NCBI RefSeq assembly: GCF_001435975.1
Contig: NZ_AYYR01000106.1
Location: 26,565-90,564 of the forward strand
Origin: Secundilactobacillus collinoides DSM 20515 = JCM 1123
GTDB taxonomy: Bacteria > Bacillota > Bacilli > Lactobacillales > Lactobacillaceae
Length of the DNA stretch: 64,000 bases
Direction of reading: 5' to 3'
Shown here: piece by piece, positions 31,396 to 43,705 of the stretch
Numbering within the stretch: position 1 is the stretch's first letter
Layout of the letters: every line of letters starts with the position of its first letter
Position numbers and translations under genes: made by a program
Notes under the pieces: generated by a model
Seen by the model: only the letters and a program-made list of their open reading frames with translations
Told to the model about the DNA's origin: nothing
The model's database searches: none

Positions 31396-32145
31396 CTAAG
31401 CGTTAATGATTTTACCAATAAAGTCCTTTGCCCGGTCGTTTTGCGGGTTGTTGAACAATTCATTCGGCTCGTTCTTTTCCAGAATGTAACCATCAGCCAT
31501 GAACCACACCTCATCAGCCACTTCACGGGCAAAGCCCATTTCATGGGTCACGACGACCATGGTCATACCTTCGTCTGCCAGTTCCTTCATAACGGCCAGC
31601 ACTTCACCGACCATTTCAGGATCCAGGGCACTGGTGGGTTCGTCAAACAGCATGACTTCAGGATCCATCGCTAACGCCCGTGCAATGGCAACACGTTGTT
31701 GCTGCCCACCAGACAAGCTGCTTGGATAAACGTCAGCCTTTTCGGATAAGCCGACCCGGTCCAACAATTCCTTGGCCTTCTTGGTGGCTTCTTCATCACT
31801 CATGTGCTTGACCCGAACCGGAGCCAGTTTCAAGTTTTCGATAACGGTCATGTTTGGGAATAGGTTGAAACTTTGGAACACCATCCCCATCCGCTCACGT
31901 AAGGTCGTCAACTCGTTGATTTTTAACGACCCCAGGTCCATCCCCTCGAACAGCACCGTACCAGACGTTGGTTTTTCCAACAGGTTCAAGCACCGCAAAA
32001 AGGTACTTTTCCCAGCCCCGGAAGGTCCGATCACACAAATCACTTGGCCCTGGTTAACGACGCCGTCGATATCCTTTAAGACATCGGCTGAATCATACTT
32101 TTTTTCTAGGTTTTTAACTTCAATAATTGGTTTGCTACTTTGCAT
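31396..32145 (-). CDS. amino-acid ABC transporter ATP-binding protein
   Basis: 249 residues. Walker [10 protein letters not shown] (~37-45), Q-loop VFQSFNLFP, signature [16 protein letters not shown], Walker [15 protein letters not shown] and switch His in VVVTHEMGF. This is the polar amino-acid family (GlnQ/ArtP type). It overlaps the fused binding-permease gene by 11 bp, so the two form one uptake system, probably for glutamine/glutamate or a similar amino acid; substrate not determined. Confidence 0.93.
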   Translation of the reverse strand: MQSSKPIIEVKNLEKKYDSADVLKDIDGVVNQGQVICVIGPSGAGKSTFLRCLNLLEKPTSGTVLFEGMDLGSLKINELTTLRERMGMVFQSFNLFPNMTVIENLKLAPVRVKHMSDEEATKKAKELLDRVGLSEKADVYPSSLSGGQQQRVAIARALAMDPEVMLFDEPTSALDPEMVGEVLAVMKELADEGMTMVVVTHEMGFAREVADEVWFMADGYILEKNEPNELFNNPQNDRAKDFIGKIINA

Positions 32146-33622
32146 GGTTCATCTTCCCTTCGTAGTGGTTCAGAATTCTGGTTAAAATAAAGGTCATGAT
32201 GAAGTACAGGATCATCGCGATGAAGACTGGCATAACACCACGGTAGGTGTCAGCTCTAACAATGTTCAACTGGTAGATCAGATCGGTGACCCCAATGATG
32301 GAGACGATTGAACTTTCCTTGATCAGGGAAATGAATTCGTTCCCTAACGCTGGCCAGATGTTCTTCAAAGCTTGTGGCATGACCACGTACCGCATGGTAT
32401 CAGTTCTGTTCAACCCAAGACTTTGTGAAGCTTCGGTTTGCCCCTTCGCAACGGAATCGATCCCGCCACGAATGATTTCCGCGACGTACGCGCCACTGTT
32501 CAAGGAAACCGCGATGATACCTGATAACAGAGCCGGCAGGTTAACAATGATCCCGATCCCGAAGTAAACGAACATCACTTGAACCATCAACGGTGTGCCA
32601 CGAACAAATTCAATGTAGGCAACGGCAATCGCATGAACCAGCTTGTTGTGGCTGAACCGCATCAGTGCTAACAAGGTCCCAAGCAGAACCCCGAAGACAA
32701 CTGAAATAGCGGAAATAATCATGGTGTATTCGACCCCTTTTGCGAAGTACTTCCAGTAGTGGAACATGCTGGTGTTGTTTGTGTTGGTCTTCATGTACGT
32801 ACCGGCAGTCTTTAAGTAACCGTCAGTCAAGTTCTGTTTCTTAATTTGATCAACACTCTTATTCATGGCGTTGATCAGGGCCGTTGAGCCCTTAGGCGCG
32901 GCAATCGCTGCACCAACGTCGTTCTTGTTCAGCTTATACCCTGAAGGAATCATGGCTAGGCTAGAATCGTTTTCAACATAGGCCTTTGCAGTAGGTGTTT
33001 CCATCCCAACTGCGGCAACCTTGTGGGTCTTTAATGCTAAAACGAGGTCGGTGTTTTTATCCATCCCCTTGACCGTGACACCGGGAATCCGTTGCTTTGC
33101 TAAATCATACTGCAAGGTCCCCGTCTGGGCGCCGACCTTTTGGTTCTTTAATTTGGCCCGACTGGAATACTTTAACTTTTCAGCCTTATTGACCAGAAAA
33201 CTTTGACCACCTGAGTAATAAATATGGGTAAAGTCAACGGATTGACGACGTTTAGCGGTTGGGTTGATACCCCCGATAGCAACGTCGGCCTTGCCCGTTT
33301 CAATCGCAACCAGCAATGAGTCAAAACTCATACTTTTGACAACAAGCTTGACGCCTAAGCCCTTAGCAACTTTCTTGGCAACAGACATGTCCATCCCAAC
33401 AATTTTGCTGTTCCCATTTTTCGTGGTCTGGAATTCATACGGTGGATAATCAGGTGAAGTTGCCACCACCAGAGTGCCCTTCTCCTTAACTTTCTGTAAA
33501 GAATTATCAGCCGCGTAAGCTGTTTGGTCGTTGGTCGTCACGTTACTGAAACTGACAAAGAATAATAGCGATAAGCATAATGCAAGCACTGCTTGCAACA
33601 CATGTTTCCCCTTAATGGTCAT
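32135..33622 (-). CDS. amino-acid ABC substrate-binding/permease fusion
   Basis: 495 residues. Signal segment (residues ~8-35), a periplasmic-type solute-binding domain SBP_bac_3 (~45-270; [54 protein letters not shown]), then a permease with about five spans and the EAA loop ([23 protein letters not shown] in pieces). Such GlnP-type fusions with one binding domain tether the receptor to the channel. AGAGAGGAAG precedes the ATG. Confidence 0.93.
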   Translation of the reverse strand: MTIKGKHVLQAVLALCLSLLFFVSFSNVTTNDQTAYAADNSLQKVKEKGTLVVATSPDYPPYEFQTTKNGNSKIVGMDMSVAKKVAKGLGVKLVVKSMSFDSLLVAIETGKADVAIGGINPTAKRRQSVDFTHIYYSGGQSFLVNKAEKLKYSSRAKLKNQKVGAQTGTLQYDLAKQRIPGVTVKGMDKNTDLVLALKTHKVAAVGMETPTAKAYVENDSSLAMIPSGYKLNKNDVGAAIAAPKGSTALINAMNKSVDQIKKQNLTDGYLKTAGTYMKTNTNNTSMFHYWKYFAKGVEYTMIISAISVVFGVLLGTLLALMRFSHNKLVHAIAVAYIEFVRGTPLMVQVMFVYFGIGIIVNLPALLSGIIAVSLNSGAYVAEIIRGGIDSVAKGQTEASQSLGLNRTDTMRYVVMPQALKNIWPALGNEFISLIKESSIVSIIGVTDLIYQLNIVRADTYRGVMPVFIAMILYFIMTFILTRILNHYEGKMNHAK

Positions 33623-33799
33623 CCGCGAACTTCCTCTCTAAATTTGTATCCTCTAATTTTTGATACTTCTAACAATACACCATTCACATTCTTTATGCAA
33701 TAAAATTTAAGAAAAAGACTTTTTTATACACATATTCTTGATGTAACCGCTTTTTTATTCAATATCATCACAATATTCAATTATGAGAAACCGCAAAAA

Positions 33800-33828
33800 A
33801 TGACAAATGGCCGATTTTCTGCTAAGAT
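33800..33828 (+). promoter_or_regulatory. promoter of the 56-aa gene
   Basis: ATGACA, 17 bp, TAAGAT preceded by TGC (extended -10). The ribosome site AAGGAGG follows 12 bases later. Confidence 0.6.
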
Positions 33829-33855
33829 ATAGTCCAAAGTAAGGAGGCATCAACC

Positions 33856-34026
33856 ATGGGTCTTAAGGTAAAACGACAAGATAATCTCGACTCCATGTTC
33901 GGTAAATTTGCCGAAATGGATCTAAAAGACGACAAGCGTGATAAGTTCCTGAAGCGCGATGAACAAAAAGATACAACTAAGACAGCTAAAGATTTAATTA
34001 AAGAAAAGCGGAGTTACCACAAGTAA
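33856..34026 (+). CDS. small conserved-type charged protein (56 aa)
   Basis: Has its own promoter, AAGGAGG ribosome site and terminator, which argues for a real gene. The product MGLKVKRQDNLDSMFGKFAEM... is highly charged (many K, D, R) and mostly helical, with no membrane span. It resembles the short SPJ_0845-type proteins of lactic acid bacteria (KRQDNLDSMF near the start), a match from memory that I hold with modest confidence. Function unknown. Confidence 0.7.
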   Translation: MGLKVKRQDNLDSMFGKFAEMDLKDDKRDKFLKRDEQKDTTKTAKDLIKEKRSYHK

Positions 34027-34055
34027 CAGTTGTGGGACAACGTCTAAAGACAAAC

Positions 34056-34113
34056 ACAAAAGGCCCCAAAGACAGTAATCTCAAACGAGATTCTTGTCTT
34101 TGGGGTCTTTTGT
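34056..34113. terminator. bidirectional terminator
   Basis: ACAAAAGGCCCCAAAGACA / TTGTCTTTGGGGTCTTTTGT, a ~19-bp stem. Serves the 56-aa gene and the leftward TMEM175-like gene. Confidence 0.9.
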
Positions 34114-34191
34114 GCGCCTGTCTATGTCTATTCAATTCAAATACAGTGCCGCTAGTGCGCCAAAAAATACAGTGACAAACCGTTCTGTTCC

Positions 34192-34791
34192 CTATTCGTC
34201 CAACTTGTCGCTATCTGGATTAAACCGCATCCCCACCAGTAAAATTTGAAGTGTGACGACCACCATCTGCAACGCTGGCACGTAAATCAAAATAACGACC
34301 ACCACAGCAGTTTGCACAACAAAGATCTTCCAATTGCTCAGATACCGATAAATCAGCATATGACTAATGTTCTCAGCAACTTGTTCGTGCCCTGACTCCC
34401 GATTGGCAACGATCAGCACCCGCGACAACCAAGCATAGGCAAAACTCCATGCCAGATAGACGATAAAGTAAAAAATCTCCGGTCCTTGTTCATTCAAACC
34501 GCGACCGACCCAGGCCGTCGCTACGGGCAAGAAGGAAGTTGTAAACATCCAAAAATTGTTTGCCCAGTATATCCGTTGTGTGATGTGTTTGGTCTGGGTA
34601 AACATGTAATGATGGTTGTACCAAGCCGTCCCAATGAATAAGTACCCGATGGCATATGAAATCAAATATGGCAACTGATCAACCATCGCCGATAACTGAA
34701 ACGACTCCGGTACCTTAAATTCTAGGATCATAATCGTTAAAATAATTGCTAAAACAGCATCCGTGAATGCCTCTAAACGCCCTTTATTCAA
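34192..34791 (-). CDS. TMEM175-family (DUF1211) potassium-channel-like protein
   Basis: 199 residues from a TTG at 34791 (GGGGGTGA upstream); the open frame before it overlaps the argH terminator and is not credible. The first helix has the family signature RLEAFTDAVLAIILTIMILEF (in parts), the selectivity segment of bacterial TMEM175 channels (FSD-like here FTD), with about five or six spans in total. Such proteins conduct K+; physiological role in bacteria unclear. Confidence 0.8.
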   Translation of the reverse strand: MNKGRLEAFTDAVLAIILTIMILEFKVPESFQLSAMVDQLPYLISYAIGYLFIGTAWYNHHYMFTQTKHITQRIYWANNFWMFTTSFLPVATAWVGRGLNEQGPEIFYFIVYLAWSFAYAWLSRVLIVANRESGHEQVAENISHMLIYRYLSNWKIFVVQTAVVVVILIYVPALQMVVVTLQILLVGMRFNPDSDKLDE

Positions 34792-34901
34792 CCGAATCAC
34801 CCCCGTATAAGCCCAGAATACCCCACCGTTGTCCAATTGACTACTATGCAGACTCCAACACAAAGCGCGCGGAACCGAACGACACCAACCAAAGATTAGC
34901 A

Positions 34902-34959
34902 AAGAAACGGCCTGTTTTACAAAACCCAAATTTGGATTCTATAAAACAGGCCGTTTCTG
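34902..34959 (-). terminator. terminator of argGH
   Basis: AAGAAACGGCCTGTTTTA / TAAAACAGGCCGTTTCTGT, an 18-bp stem, 38 bases after the argH stop. Confidence 0.85.
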
Positions 34960-34997
34960 TCCCAGTCTTTGACCGGTTTATTGCATTCGTTTTAGTG

Positions 34998-36380
34998 TTA
35001 CAGATTCAATTCTTGTTTCGCAACTTCAATCTGATGCCGAACCTGGTCAAAACCAGTGCCGCCTTCGGAATGCCGGCGCTCAACGGCCACTTCCGACTTC
35101 AAATCATTGTACACATCTGCTTCGATGGCTGGTGAGGCCTTCTTTAAGTCTTCCAGGGACATATCCTGCAGGTTCTGATGAGTTTGAATCCCCTTCAAAA
35201 CAAGCTGACCCACGATGCCGTGCGCTTCTCTGAACGGTACCCCCTTGGCTGCCAAATAATCAGCCAGTTCAGTTGCGTTAGAAAAGTCGTTTTCGGTCGC
35301 GTGCTGCATATTATCCTTCTTAACGGTCAGTGTTGAAATCATCCCGTTAAAGACACGCAGGGCTGGTAAAAGCGTCTTAACCGTGTCAAACACGCCTTCC
35401 TTGTCCTCTTGAAGGTCCTTATTGTACGCAAGCGGCAATGACTTCATCGTGGCTAAGAGGCCCATTAAATGACCGTAAACGCGGCCGCTCTTGCCACGAA
35501 TCAGTTCAGCCATGTCCGGGTTCTTTTTCTGCGGCATGATTGAACTGCCAGTCGTATAGGCGTCACTGAGCTCCAAATACTGGAACTCGTGGCTGACCCA
35601 CATACTGAGTTCTTCACAGAACCGTGACAGATGCATCATCATGATCGAGCTGTTGCTTAAAAATTCCAGCGCGAAGTCCCGGTCAGAAACAGCATCCAGC
35701 GAATTAGCATACACGTGGGAGAAGCCCAAAGTCTTAGCCGTCATCTGCCGGTCGATTGGGAACGTGGTCCCAGCAAGGGCAGCGGCGCCCAGCGGTGAAA
35801 TGTCGGTGTGCTGTTCGTTAAACGTAAACCGTTCCTTATCACGTTTAAACATTTGGTAGTACGCCATCAGATAATGCCCATATGAGATGGGTTGTGCGTG
35901 TTGTAAATGCGTGTACCCTGGCATAATGGTCTCGACGTTTTCTGAGGCCATCTTGACCAATGTTTTTTGAATCGTGGTTAATTCGTCAATGATCTTGGGT
36001 AACCGTTTCTTCAAATACAAATGAAAATCGGTTGCCACCTGGTCATTCCGTGACCGGCCAGTGTGCAATTTTCCAGCAACGGCACCGATCCGGTCCGTTA
36101 AGATGGCTTCGATATTCATATGGATATCTTCGTTTTCAACGGTAAAGTTCAGCTTGCCGGCTTCTAGATCTGTTTGAATCCCTTCCAGCCCAGCAATAAT
36201 CTGATCACTGTCATCAGCATTCAGAATTCCAGTGGCCTTTAACATCTTGACGTGAGCTAATGAGCCCTCGATGTCCTCTTCAGCCATCAGTTGATCAAAG
36301 GAAATGGAGGCACCAAAAGCATCGACCCAAGCGGCAGCCTGTTCCTGAAAACGACCGCCCCATAGCTTTTTGGTACTCAT
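34998..36380 (-). CDS. argH: argininosuccinate lyase
   Basis: 460 residues. Fumarase/aspartase superfamily with [13 protein letters not shown], the TH of [10 protein letters not shown], and signature [15 protein letters not shown] with the catalytic serine loop. It splits argininosuccinate to arginine and fumarate, the last step of arginine synthesis. Its ATG overlaps the argG stop by one base (TAATG), so it is translated with argG from one mRNA. Confidence 0.97.
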   Translation of the reverse strand: MSTKKLWGGRFQEQAAAWVDAFGASISFDQLMAEEDIEGSLAHVKMLKATGILNADDSDQIIAGLEGIQTDLEAGKLNFTVENEDIHMNIEAILTDRIGAVAGKLHTGRSRNDQVATDFHLYLKKRLPKIIDELTTIQKTLVKMASENVETIMPGYTHLQHAQPISYGHYLMAYYQMFKRDKERFTFNEQHTDISPLGAAALAGTTFPIDRQMTAKTLGFSHVYANSLDAVSDRDFALEFLSNSSIMMMHLSRFCEELSMWVSHEFQYLELSDAYTTGSSIMPQKKNPDMAELIRGKSGRVYGHLMGLLATMKSLPLAYNKDLQEDKEGVFDTVKTLLPALRVFNGMISTLTVKKDNMQHATENDFSNATELADYLAAKGVPFREAHGIVGQLVLKGIQTHQNLQDMSLEDLKKASPAIEADVYNDLKSEVAVERRHSEGGTGFDQVRHQIEVAKQELNL

Positions 36381-37684
36381 TATTTAGCCCCCGTTTTTTC
36401 TGATTCTGCCTTCTTTTCTGACTTTACAGCAACCTTGACCTTACTCTTGGAGTTCTGAGTCACGGCGTTCACAAAAGCAGATTGTTGGTTCTTCATCTTC
36501 ACTTGTGAATAAACTTGCGTTGGCAGGCCCCAAAGTTTGATAAAGCCCTTGGCTGCGATTTGGTCAAAGGAATCAGAAGCCGTGTACGTTGCCAGATTCT
36601 TGTCGTACAATGAGTTTTCTGACTTCCGGCCTAAGGTGATGACGTTACCCTTGAATAATTCAACTTTGATAACACCGTTAACAACTTCTTGCGTGGTTTG
36701 CAGGAATGATTGTAAAGCACCCATCAGCGGTGAGAACCATAACGCGTTGTAAATCATTTCGCTCAACTTGTTTTCGATGACTGGCTTAAAGTGGGCCAGG
36801 TCACGTTCGAAAGTCAAGTCTTCAAGTTGTTTGTGGGCCTTCATCAAAACGGTTGCGGCCGGTGCTTCGTAAACTTCACGAGACTTGATACCGACTAACC
36901 GGTTTTCAATGTGGTCGATCCGGCCGATACCGTGCTCGCCGGCAATTTTGTTCAGTTTTTGAATCAGGTCAGCAAGCTTCATCGACTCGCCGTCCAACTT
37001 GGTTGGCACACCCTTAACAAAAGTGATTTCGATATCCGTTGGTGTATCAGGTGTCTTATCGATCGGGTTGGTCAACGCATAAGCGTCCTCTGGTGCAGAG
37101 ACCCATGGATCTTCCAGCACGCCGGCTTCGTTAGCCCGGCCCCAAATGTTAGCGTCGATGGAGTATGGTGAGTCCAAATCAATTGGAATTGGAATGTTGT
37201 GTTCCTTTGCGTAGTTGATTTCTTCTTCACGAGACCAGTGCCAGTCACGAACTGGGCTTAGAACTTCCAAGGCTGGGTTGAGTGCGTGAATTGCAACCTC
37301 AAACCGGACTTGGTCGTTCCCTTTGCCAGTGCAACCATGGGCAACGGCGGTAGCATTTTCTTGTTGCGCAACTTCAACAAGCTTTTTACTGATTAGTGGA
37401 CGGGATAATGCTGAAATTAATGGGTATTCACCCTCGTAAAATGTGTGGCCCTGTAAAGCAACCAAGGCGTAATCTTCGGCGAATTCATCTAGAGCGTCGA
37501 TGACGTAGGCTTTTACGGCACCAACTTGTAAGGCCTTTTCCTTAATGAAATCTAAATCCTTGCCTTCACCCACGTTAATGCAGCAGGCGATAACGTCATA
37601 ACCCTTATCTTTGAGCCAAGGAATGGCTACTGAGGTATCTAAGCCTCCGGAATATGCTAATACTACTTTTTGGTTTTCTGTCAT
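36380..37684 (-). CDS. argG: argininosuccinate synthase
   Basis: About 434 residues from ATG 37684 (GAGAGGGAT upstream). PP-loop [10 protein letters not shown] at residues ~9-18, the second signature [13 protein letters not shown], and citrulline/aspartate-binding residues in the middle. The C-terminal Lys/Ser-rich tail ([23 protein letters not shown] in pieces) is longer than usual. It joins citrulline and aspartate using ATP. Operon with argH; upstream boxes suggest ArgR control. Confidence 0.97.
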   Translation of the reverse strand: MTENQKVVLAYSGGLDTSVAIPWLKDKGYDVIACCINVGEGKDLDFIKEKALQVGAVKAYVIDALDEFAEDYALVALQGHTFYEGEYPLISALSRPLISKKLVEVAQQENATAVAHGCTGKGNDQVRFEVAIHALNPALEVLSPVRDWHWSREEEINYAKEHNIPIPIDLDSPYSIDANIWGRANEAGVLEDPWVSAPEDAYALTNPIDKTPDTPTDIEITFVKGVPTKLDGESMKLADLIQKLNKIAGEHGIGRIDHIENRLVGIKSREVYEAPAATVLMKAHKQLEDLTFERDLAHFKPVIENKLSEMIYNALWFSPLMGALQSFLQTTQEVVNGVIKVELFKGNVITLGRKSENSLYDKNLATYTASDSFDQIAAKGFIKLWGLPTQVYSQVKMKNQQSAFVNAVTQNSKSKVKVAVKSEKKAESEKTGAK

Positions 37685-37739
37685 ATGATTATCCCTCTCA
37701 TTTCTTAATTTCAACTTAATAAATTAGAGGTTAACACCT

Positions 37740-37835
37740 TTATTCAAGAATTACAACCTTTTTTATGGTTTATACACAAAAAAGACGATATTCACGTTTT
37801 ATATACATATTTTTTCTCGATATTCATCATGAAAA
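37740..37835 (-). promoter_or_regulatory. possible ArgR boxes ahead of argG
   Basis: Two copies of TGAATATCG (minus strand) at 37794-37786 and 37826-37818, 32 bp (three turns) apart, with nearby GTGTATAAAC and TTGAATAAAG. They resemble half ARG boxes. Very AT-rich. The start site was not determined. Confidence 0.45.
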
Positions 37836-37871
37836 CAAGTAATAAAATTAGAATTTCTGTAATAATATACA

Positions 37872-37913
37872 CAAAAACGACTTAAAATCACATAAAAATT
37901 GATCTTAAGTCGC
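37872..37913 (-). terminator. terminator after the MazG-like gene
   Basis: On the minus strand GCGACTTAAGATCA ... TGATTTTAAGTCG then TTTTTGTG. Also separates the argG promoter region from upstream transcription. Confidence 0.75.
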
Positions 37914-37980
37914 TCTTATTTTAACGGATTCTCGTCATTTTCTGAAACCGTCATCAATACTGTAATCATAGGAAATCAAA

Positions 37981-38286
37981 TTATGATTCTGGTTGGTTTT
38001 GATAGCCATTTGGATAGCGTTCATTAAGCCGTTCAATGTTATCTTTGGCAACGTCGTCAAACGGAATATTCGCCCATTCAGCAACTTGCGACAGGTACCA
38101 AAGGACATCGCCCATTTCTTTTGTCAGGGTATCACGGTCGAGATCTTTGCCCTGAAACGTATACTGCTTAACCAGATCCACGACTTCACCGGTCTCACTT
38201 GAGAGCCCCAGCGCACAGTTCGTTAACACTTGTTCACTACCGTACAGCGTTCGATTAGCTGCCTGCTGGTAATCGTTAAAATTCAT
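37981..38286 (-). CDS. MazG-like nucleotide pyrophosphohydrolase
   Basis: 101 residues from ATG 38286 (GGAGGCAAATAGC upstream, overlapping the end of ysxC). Motifs ETGEVVDLVKQ and KEMGDVLWYLSQVAEW are the paired E-x-x-E/D metal sites of the all-alpha NTP-pyrophosphatase family. It probably cleans up non-canonical nucleotides; substrate not known. It forms an operon with the GTPase gene. Confidence 0.85.
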   Translation of the reverse strand: MNFNDYQQAANRTLYGSEQVLTNCALGLSSETGEVVDLVKQYTFQGKDLDRDTLTKEMGDVLWYLSQVAEWANIPFDDVAKDNIERLNERYPNGYQNQPES

Positions 38287-38287
38287 G

Positions 38288-38881
38288 CTATTTGCCTCCA
38301 AATGCTTGTGTCTCGATCCAATCCCAAACTTCATCCTTACCCATCTTTGTTTGCGCCGAAAATGGCAGCAGTGCATCCTCGGGCTTTAGTTCCAAGGTCT
38401 TTTTGATCACACTCAATTGTTTGTTCCACTTACCACGTGGAATTTTATCCAACTTAGTGGCCACGACCAGCGTTGGAATGTCGTAGTAGGCCAACCAGGT
38501 ATACATTTGCTGATCATCCTTAGTTGGCGCGTGCCGACCATCCACCAAAGAGACAACACCGCGCAACTGTTCACGCTGCGTGAGGTAGGTCTCGATCATT
38601 TGACCCCACTTTTCACGGTCCGTGCGCGACGCCTTAGCATACCCGTAGCCCGGCACATCAACGAAGTATAATTGCGATTCCACATGATAAAAATTAAGTG
38701 TCTGTGTCTTCCCAGGCTGACTTGACGTGTGCGCATAACTGTTTCGATTGATCAACACGTTGGTCAGTGATGACTTGCCAACGTTGGAACGCCCCACCAA
38801 CGCAATTTCCGGTTCACCGGTCGTTGGATACTGTTTTGGATCAACGGCGCTCATTACTAATTCCACATCATGGACTTCCAT
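38288..38881 (-). CDS. engB: ribosome biogenesis GTPase YsxC/EngB
   Basis: 197 residues. P-loop [10 protein letters not shown] (~31-40), G2/G3 with TLNFYHV and [10 protein letters not shown]4 TKLDK and G5 FSAQTK. Needed for large ribosomal subunit maturation. AGGGGGATTCAGC precedes the ATG. In many Firmicutes it follows clpX, as here, though a 460-bp gap lies between. Confidence 0.95.
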   Translation of the reverse strand: MEVHDVELVMSAVDPKQYPTTGEPEIALVGRSNVGKSSLTNVLINRNSYAHTSSQPGKTQTLNFYHVESQLYFVDVPGYGYAKASRTDREKWGQMIETYLTQREQLRGVVSLVDGRHAPTKDDQQMYTWLAYYDIPTLVVATKLDKIPRGKWNKQLSVIKKTLELKPEDALLPFSAQTKMGKDEVWDWIETQAFGGK

Positions 38882-39251
38882 GCTGAATCCCCCTTAAATA
38901 TTCTGTGTTCTATCATATCATGGATGGTTAAACGGTTGAAAGTAATTTGTGCGCAGAATGCGGTTACTGTGATAAAACTGTATTTTTGTCTGTAAATCGA
39001 AGTGCGTTTATGGGTCAGATGTCGTCATTAGTTTCAATATGATGCTGTGCAAACCGCTTACTGCAAAACCGTGTTCATTGTCGCGAAGTTAACTGTGTAG
39101 ATCTGAGATCTTGCTCGCTAGCAGCCTAAACGCGCGAAAGAAACCAGCAGAATGCCTGATAAACGGGACAATCTCAAAAAATCAGGTCAGAATTTTCCGA
39201 CCAGTCTCGCTGATGTGCCGTCCCCCTGATTGCCTGTATGCCATTGCAACA
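38882..39251. other. intergenic stretch between engB and clpX
   Basis: About 370 bases with no ORF having a ribosome site, no RNA gene recognised and no obvious repeat; the clpX terminator follows at 39252-39312. Confidence 0.5.
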
Positions 39252-39312
39252 CAAAAAGCCCACTGCCGGCAGCATCTGTCTCCAAATACTGCCGTTCAGT
39301 GGGCCTCGTTTT
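39252..39312 (-). terminator. clpX terminator
   Basis: Minus strand GGCCCACTGAACGGCAG ... CTGCCGGCAGTGGGC then TTTTTGTG. Confidence 0.85.
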
Positions 39313-39345
39313 GATAACCTTAAAACCGGTCACCGTAACGCCTCC

Positions 39346-40599
39346 TTAAGAGGCTTTTTGATCCTTTAAAATCAATTGCGGTTCTTCGTGATCCTTCACT
39401 GTTTCACCAGTGACAACCACTTTGTCAACGTCATCGCGACTTGGCAATTCAAACATAATGTCACGCATAACGTCTTCGATAATTGACCGCAGACCACGGG
39501 CACCAGTGTTACCCTTCAAAGCTAACTTAGCCATTTCACGCAGCCCAGCGGCATCAAATTCAAGTTGAACCCCGTCTAGGGACAACAATTTTTGATACTG
39601 CTTGACAAGCGCATTCTTAGGTTCAGTCAAAATGCGCACAAGGTCTTCTTCAGACAATTTTTCAAGCGCCGTCAAAATTGGCAGCCGGCCGATAAATTCA
39701 GGAATCAACCCAAATTCAAGCATGTCTTCTGGAACGACCCGTTGCATCAAACTTTCATCACCCTTAATCGGCTGGTGCGTTGAATCGGTGCCAAAACCAA
39801 TCGTCTTGTCACCTAAACGGTTCTTAACGATGGTTTCGATGCCATCAAACGCCCCACCCACGATGAACAGAATATTCGTCGTATCGATCTGGATAAATTC
39901 CTGTTGCGGATGCTTACGGCCACCCTGCGGCGGCACATTAGCAATGGTGCCTTCCAAGATCTTCAATAAGGCTTGTTGAACCCCTTCACCCGAAACATCA
40001 CGAGTAATGGAGACATTTTCAGCCTTTTTGGCGATCTTATCAATTTCATCGATGTAGATGATGCCTTTTTCTGCGCGCTCAACATCATAGTCGGCGTTTT
40101 GCAACAGCTTCAAAAGGATGTTTTCAACATCTTCACCAACGTAGCCGGCTTCAGTTAAAGTCGTCGCGTCAGCAATTGCAAATGGCACATTTAAGATTTT
40201 TGCTAACGTTTGGGCAAGATACGTCTTCCCTGATCCGGTAGGTCCAATCATAGTAATGTTACTCTTTTGCAATTCAGGGCCATCAGCGCCATCGCTGGTT
40301 GCCATTTCGTTCACTCGCTTATAGTGGTTGTAAACAGCCACGGAGAGTGTTTTTTTCGCTTCAGTTTGGCCAATGACGTATTGGTTCAATGAGTCCACAA
40401 TTTGTTGAGGGGTTGGGACGTCAAACACAGTCTCCTGAGCCGTCTCGTTGAACTCCTCATCAATGATTTCTTTACATAAATCGATACATTCATTACAAAT
40501 GTACACACCAGGACCCGCAACAATTTTCTTGACTTGATCCTGTGATTTACCACAAAAAGAACAATTTACGGGGCCATTTACGTCGGTATTTTCAAACAA
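39346..40599 (-). CDS. clpX: ATP-dependent Clp protease ATP-binding subunit
   Basis: About 417 residues. I prefer a TTG at 40599 (MFENTDVNG...) with AAGGGG nine bases upstream, since the GTG at 40611 has no space for a ribosome site. N-terminal zinc-binding domain ([13 protein letters not shown] ... CNECIDLC), AAA+ core with [15 protein letters not shown], Walker [11 protein letters not shown], pore loop GYVGEDVE and IGF loop (TIGFGTD). It unfolds proteins for ClpP. A terminator at 40708-40754 separates it from tig. Confidence 0.96.
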   Translation of the reverse strand: MFENTDVNGPVNCSFCGKSQDQVKKIVAGPGVYICNECIDLCKEIIDEEFNETAQETVFDVPTPQQIVDSLNQYVIGQTEAKKTLSVAVYNHYKRVNEMATSDGADGPELQKSNITMIGPTGSGKTYLAQTLAKILNVPFAIADATTLTEAGYVGEDVENILLKLLQNADYDVERAEKGIIYIDEIDKIAKKAENVSITRDVSGEGVQQALLKILEGTIANVPPQGGRKHPQQEFIQIDTTNILFIVGGAFDGIETIVKNRLGDKTIGFGTDSTHQPIKGDESLMQRVVPEDMLEFGLIPEFIGRLPILTALEKLSEEDLVRILTEPKNALVKQYQKLLSLDGVQLEFDAAGLREMAKLALKGNTGARGLRSIIEDVMRDIMFELPSRDDVDKVVVTGETVKDHEEPQLILKDQKAS

Positions 40600-40707
40600 T
40601 TTATGAGTCACCCCTTCGTAGTTTTAAGGACACTAGGAACGTTTCCCAATGCAATTGCTACTATACCATAGAAAGTACGGCATGCAAAAGAATTTACCCT
40701 AGACCCA

Positions 40708-40754
40708 AACAAAAGGCCCTGGAAAGATCAGAAATCTCATCTCAGGGCCTTTCG
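40708..40754 (-). terminator. tig terminator
   Basis: Minus strand AAAGGCCCTG ... CAGGGCCTTTTGTTT, a strong 10-bp stem, 34 bases after the tig stop. Confidence 0.85.
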
Positions 40755-40787
40755 TTGTTGACGACTTAAGTTAGACGGTCAAGTAAA

Positions 40788-42104
40788 TTACTTTTCGTCT
40801 TCCTTTTCGTCCTTCTTAGACTTGTCTTGCTTTGCAGAATCACGGACCAAGGCAACAGCGTCTTGAACAGCGATATCATGCTTCAACATATCGTCACTCA
40901 ATGCTGAGCGAACGGCTGATTCTTCCATCCCGTATTGGCCAGCAAGGTCAGTAACTTCCTTGTTGATCTCATCATCAGATGGTTCGATCTTTTCGGCTTC
41001 AACGATGGCTTCCAAAACAAGGTTGGTCTTCACACGACGTTCTGCATCAGCAGCAAATTGCTTGTGCAGGTCGTCTTCGGTCGTCCCAGTTAATTGGAAG
41101 TAAGTCTTAGGGTCGATGCCTTGTTGTTGCATGTTGGCAAGGTATTGATCCATTTGACGGTGAATGTCGTCTTCAACCATGGCTGCTGGTACTTCAGCAA
41201 TCGTAGCGTTATCTACGGCTTCGCGGATAGCTTCGTCTTCGATAGCTTCTTGAGCAGCGGTCGTCTTTTGTTCCTTTAATTCATCTTTGATCTTAGCTTT
41301 CAATTCTTCAAGACTGTCGACTTCTTCGTCAACATCCTTAGCAAATTCGTCGTCAAGGGCAGGTAATTCCTTTGCCTTAACTTCGTGAATGGTGGTCTTG
41401 AAGATGGCTTCTTTACCTTGAAGGTCTTCAGCTTGGTAATCATCTGGGAAGGTTACCTTAACTTCAACGTCTTCACCAGCTTTGTGACCAACTAATTGGT
41501 CTTCAAAGCCAGGAATGAATGAGTTAGAACCTAATTCAAGTGAGTAGTTGTCGGCCTTACCGCCATCAAACTGCTTACCATCAACGGAACCGTCAAAGTC
41601 AATGACAACAGTGTCGCCCTTGGCTGCAGCTTCGTCTTCCTTAAGCACTAATTCAGCTTGTTGTTGTTGACGACGTTCGAGTTCAGCATCAATGTCCTTT
41701 TGATAAACCCGTGTGTTTTGCTTAGTCACACTGAGATCCTTGTAGTCGCCCAATGTAACGTCTGGCTTAACCGTAACAACGGCCTTCAAGACCCAAGCTT
41801 TACCCTTTTCCATTGATTCAACATCAACTTGTGGTTGGTCAACTGGTTCGATTCCTGCTTCTTCGATAGCAGCAGCGTATGCGTCTGGTAAGACGATGTT
41901 TAATGCATCTTGGTAAAGTGCTTCTTCACCGTACATTTGGTTGAAGATTTGACGCGGCACCTTACCCTTACGGAAACCAGGAACAGCTAAGTTCTTCTTG
42001 GTTTTAGCAAAGGCTTGATCTAAACCTTTCTTAATTTGGTCGGCACCAATTTCAAAGGTCAGTTCGCCCTTGTTGGTTTCCTTCTTTTCCCATTTTGCAG
42101 ACAT
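40788..42104 (-). CDS. tig: trigger factor
   Basis: 438 residues. N-terminal ribosome-binding domain with [11 protein letters not shown] (the GFRxGxxP signature, ~42-52), FKBP-type PPIase domain (~160-245; [30 protein letters not shown]) and C-terminal chaperone arms with an acidic/basic tail. Binds nascent chains at the exit tunnel. GGAGGGAAAATA precedes the ATG. Confidence 0.97.
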   Translation of the reverse strand: MSAKWEKKETNKGELTFEIGADQIKKGLDQAFAKTKKNLAVPGFRKGKVPRQIFNQMYGEEALYQDALNIVLPDAYAAAIEEAGIEPVDQPQVDVESMEKGKAWVLKAVVTVKPDVTLGDYKDLSVTKQNTRVYQKDIDAELERRQQQQAELVLKEDEAAAKGDTVVIDFDGSVDGKQFDGGKADNYSLELGSNSFIPGFEDQLVGHKAGEDVEVKVTFPDDYQAEDLQGKEAIFKTTIHEVKAKELPALDDEFAKDVDEEVDSLEELKAKIKDELKEQKTTAAQEAIEDEAIREAVDNATIAEVPAAMVEDDIHRQMDQYLANMQQQGIDPKTYFQLTGTTEDDLHKQFAADAERRVKTNLVLEAIVEAEKIEPSDDEINKEVTDLAGQYGMEESAVRSALSDDMLKHDIAVQDAVALVRDSAKQDKSKKDEKEDEK

Positions 42105-42261
42105 TATTTTCCCTCCGAATCAAATATCTCTTCGAATACGATCATATTCAAATTGCGTACAGACTTTAGTTTAACGTATACGCCAAAAAAAGTAAAACTA
42201 TTTCGGCAAAAATCGGCGTCATAGCAGTGATGTTAATGAATTTGCAACCATCGTCACCAAT

Positions 42262-42300
42262 AAAAAAAGCCCGAAAAGGAAACCTTCTCGGACTTCTCTT
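42262..42300 (-). terminator. tuf terminator
   Basis: Minus strand AAGTCCGAGAAGGTTTCC, then TTTTCGGGCTTTTTTT; stem plus long T-run, 20 bases after tuf. Confidence 0.85.
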
Positions 42301-42319
42301 GTTCATTTAGGCTAAAAGC

Positions 42320-43507
<1,188 letters not shown>

Positions 43508-43633
43508 TAATGAAACCTCCTGTATTTTTCACAAAGATAATGCTGGCAAAAAACCAGCAACCCTTTGATGTAAATTATACTACTTCTTCCCGAAAAGGTA
43601 AATCGAGAATCCCTCAAGAAGAATCCTTAAAAC

Positions 43634-43662
43634 ATTATATAGACTGGGCAATCGTTTGTAAA
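43634..43662 (-). promoter_or_regulatory. tuf promoter
   Basis: Minus strand TTTACA (43662-43657), 17 bp, TATAAT (43639-43634). Leader of about 120 bases. Confidence 0.7.
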
Positions 43663-43705
43663 CAAAAATGTGTGTTTTTTCGCGATTTTCCATAACTTTT
43701 TTCAA

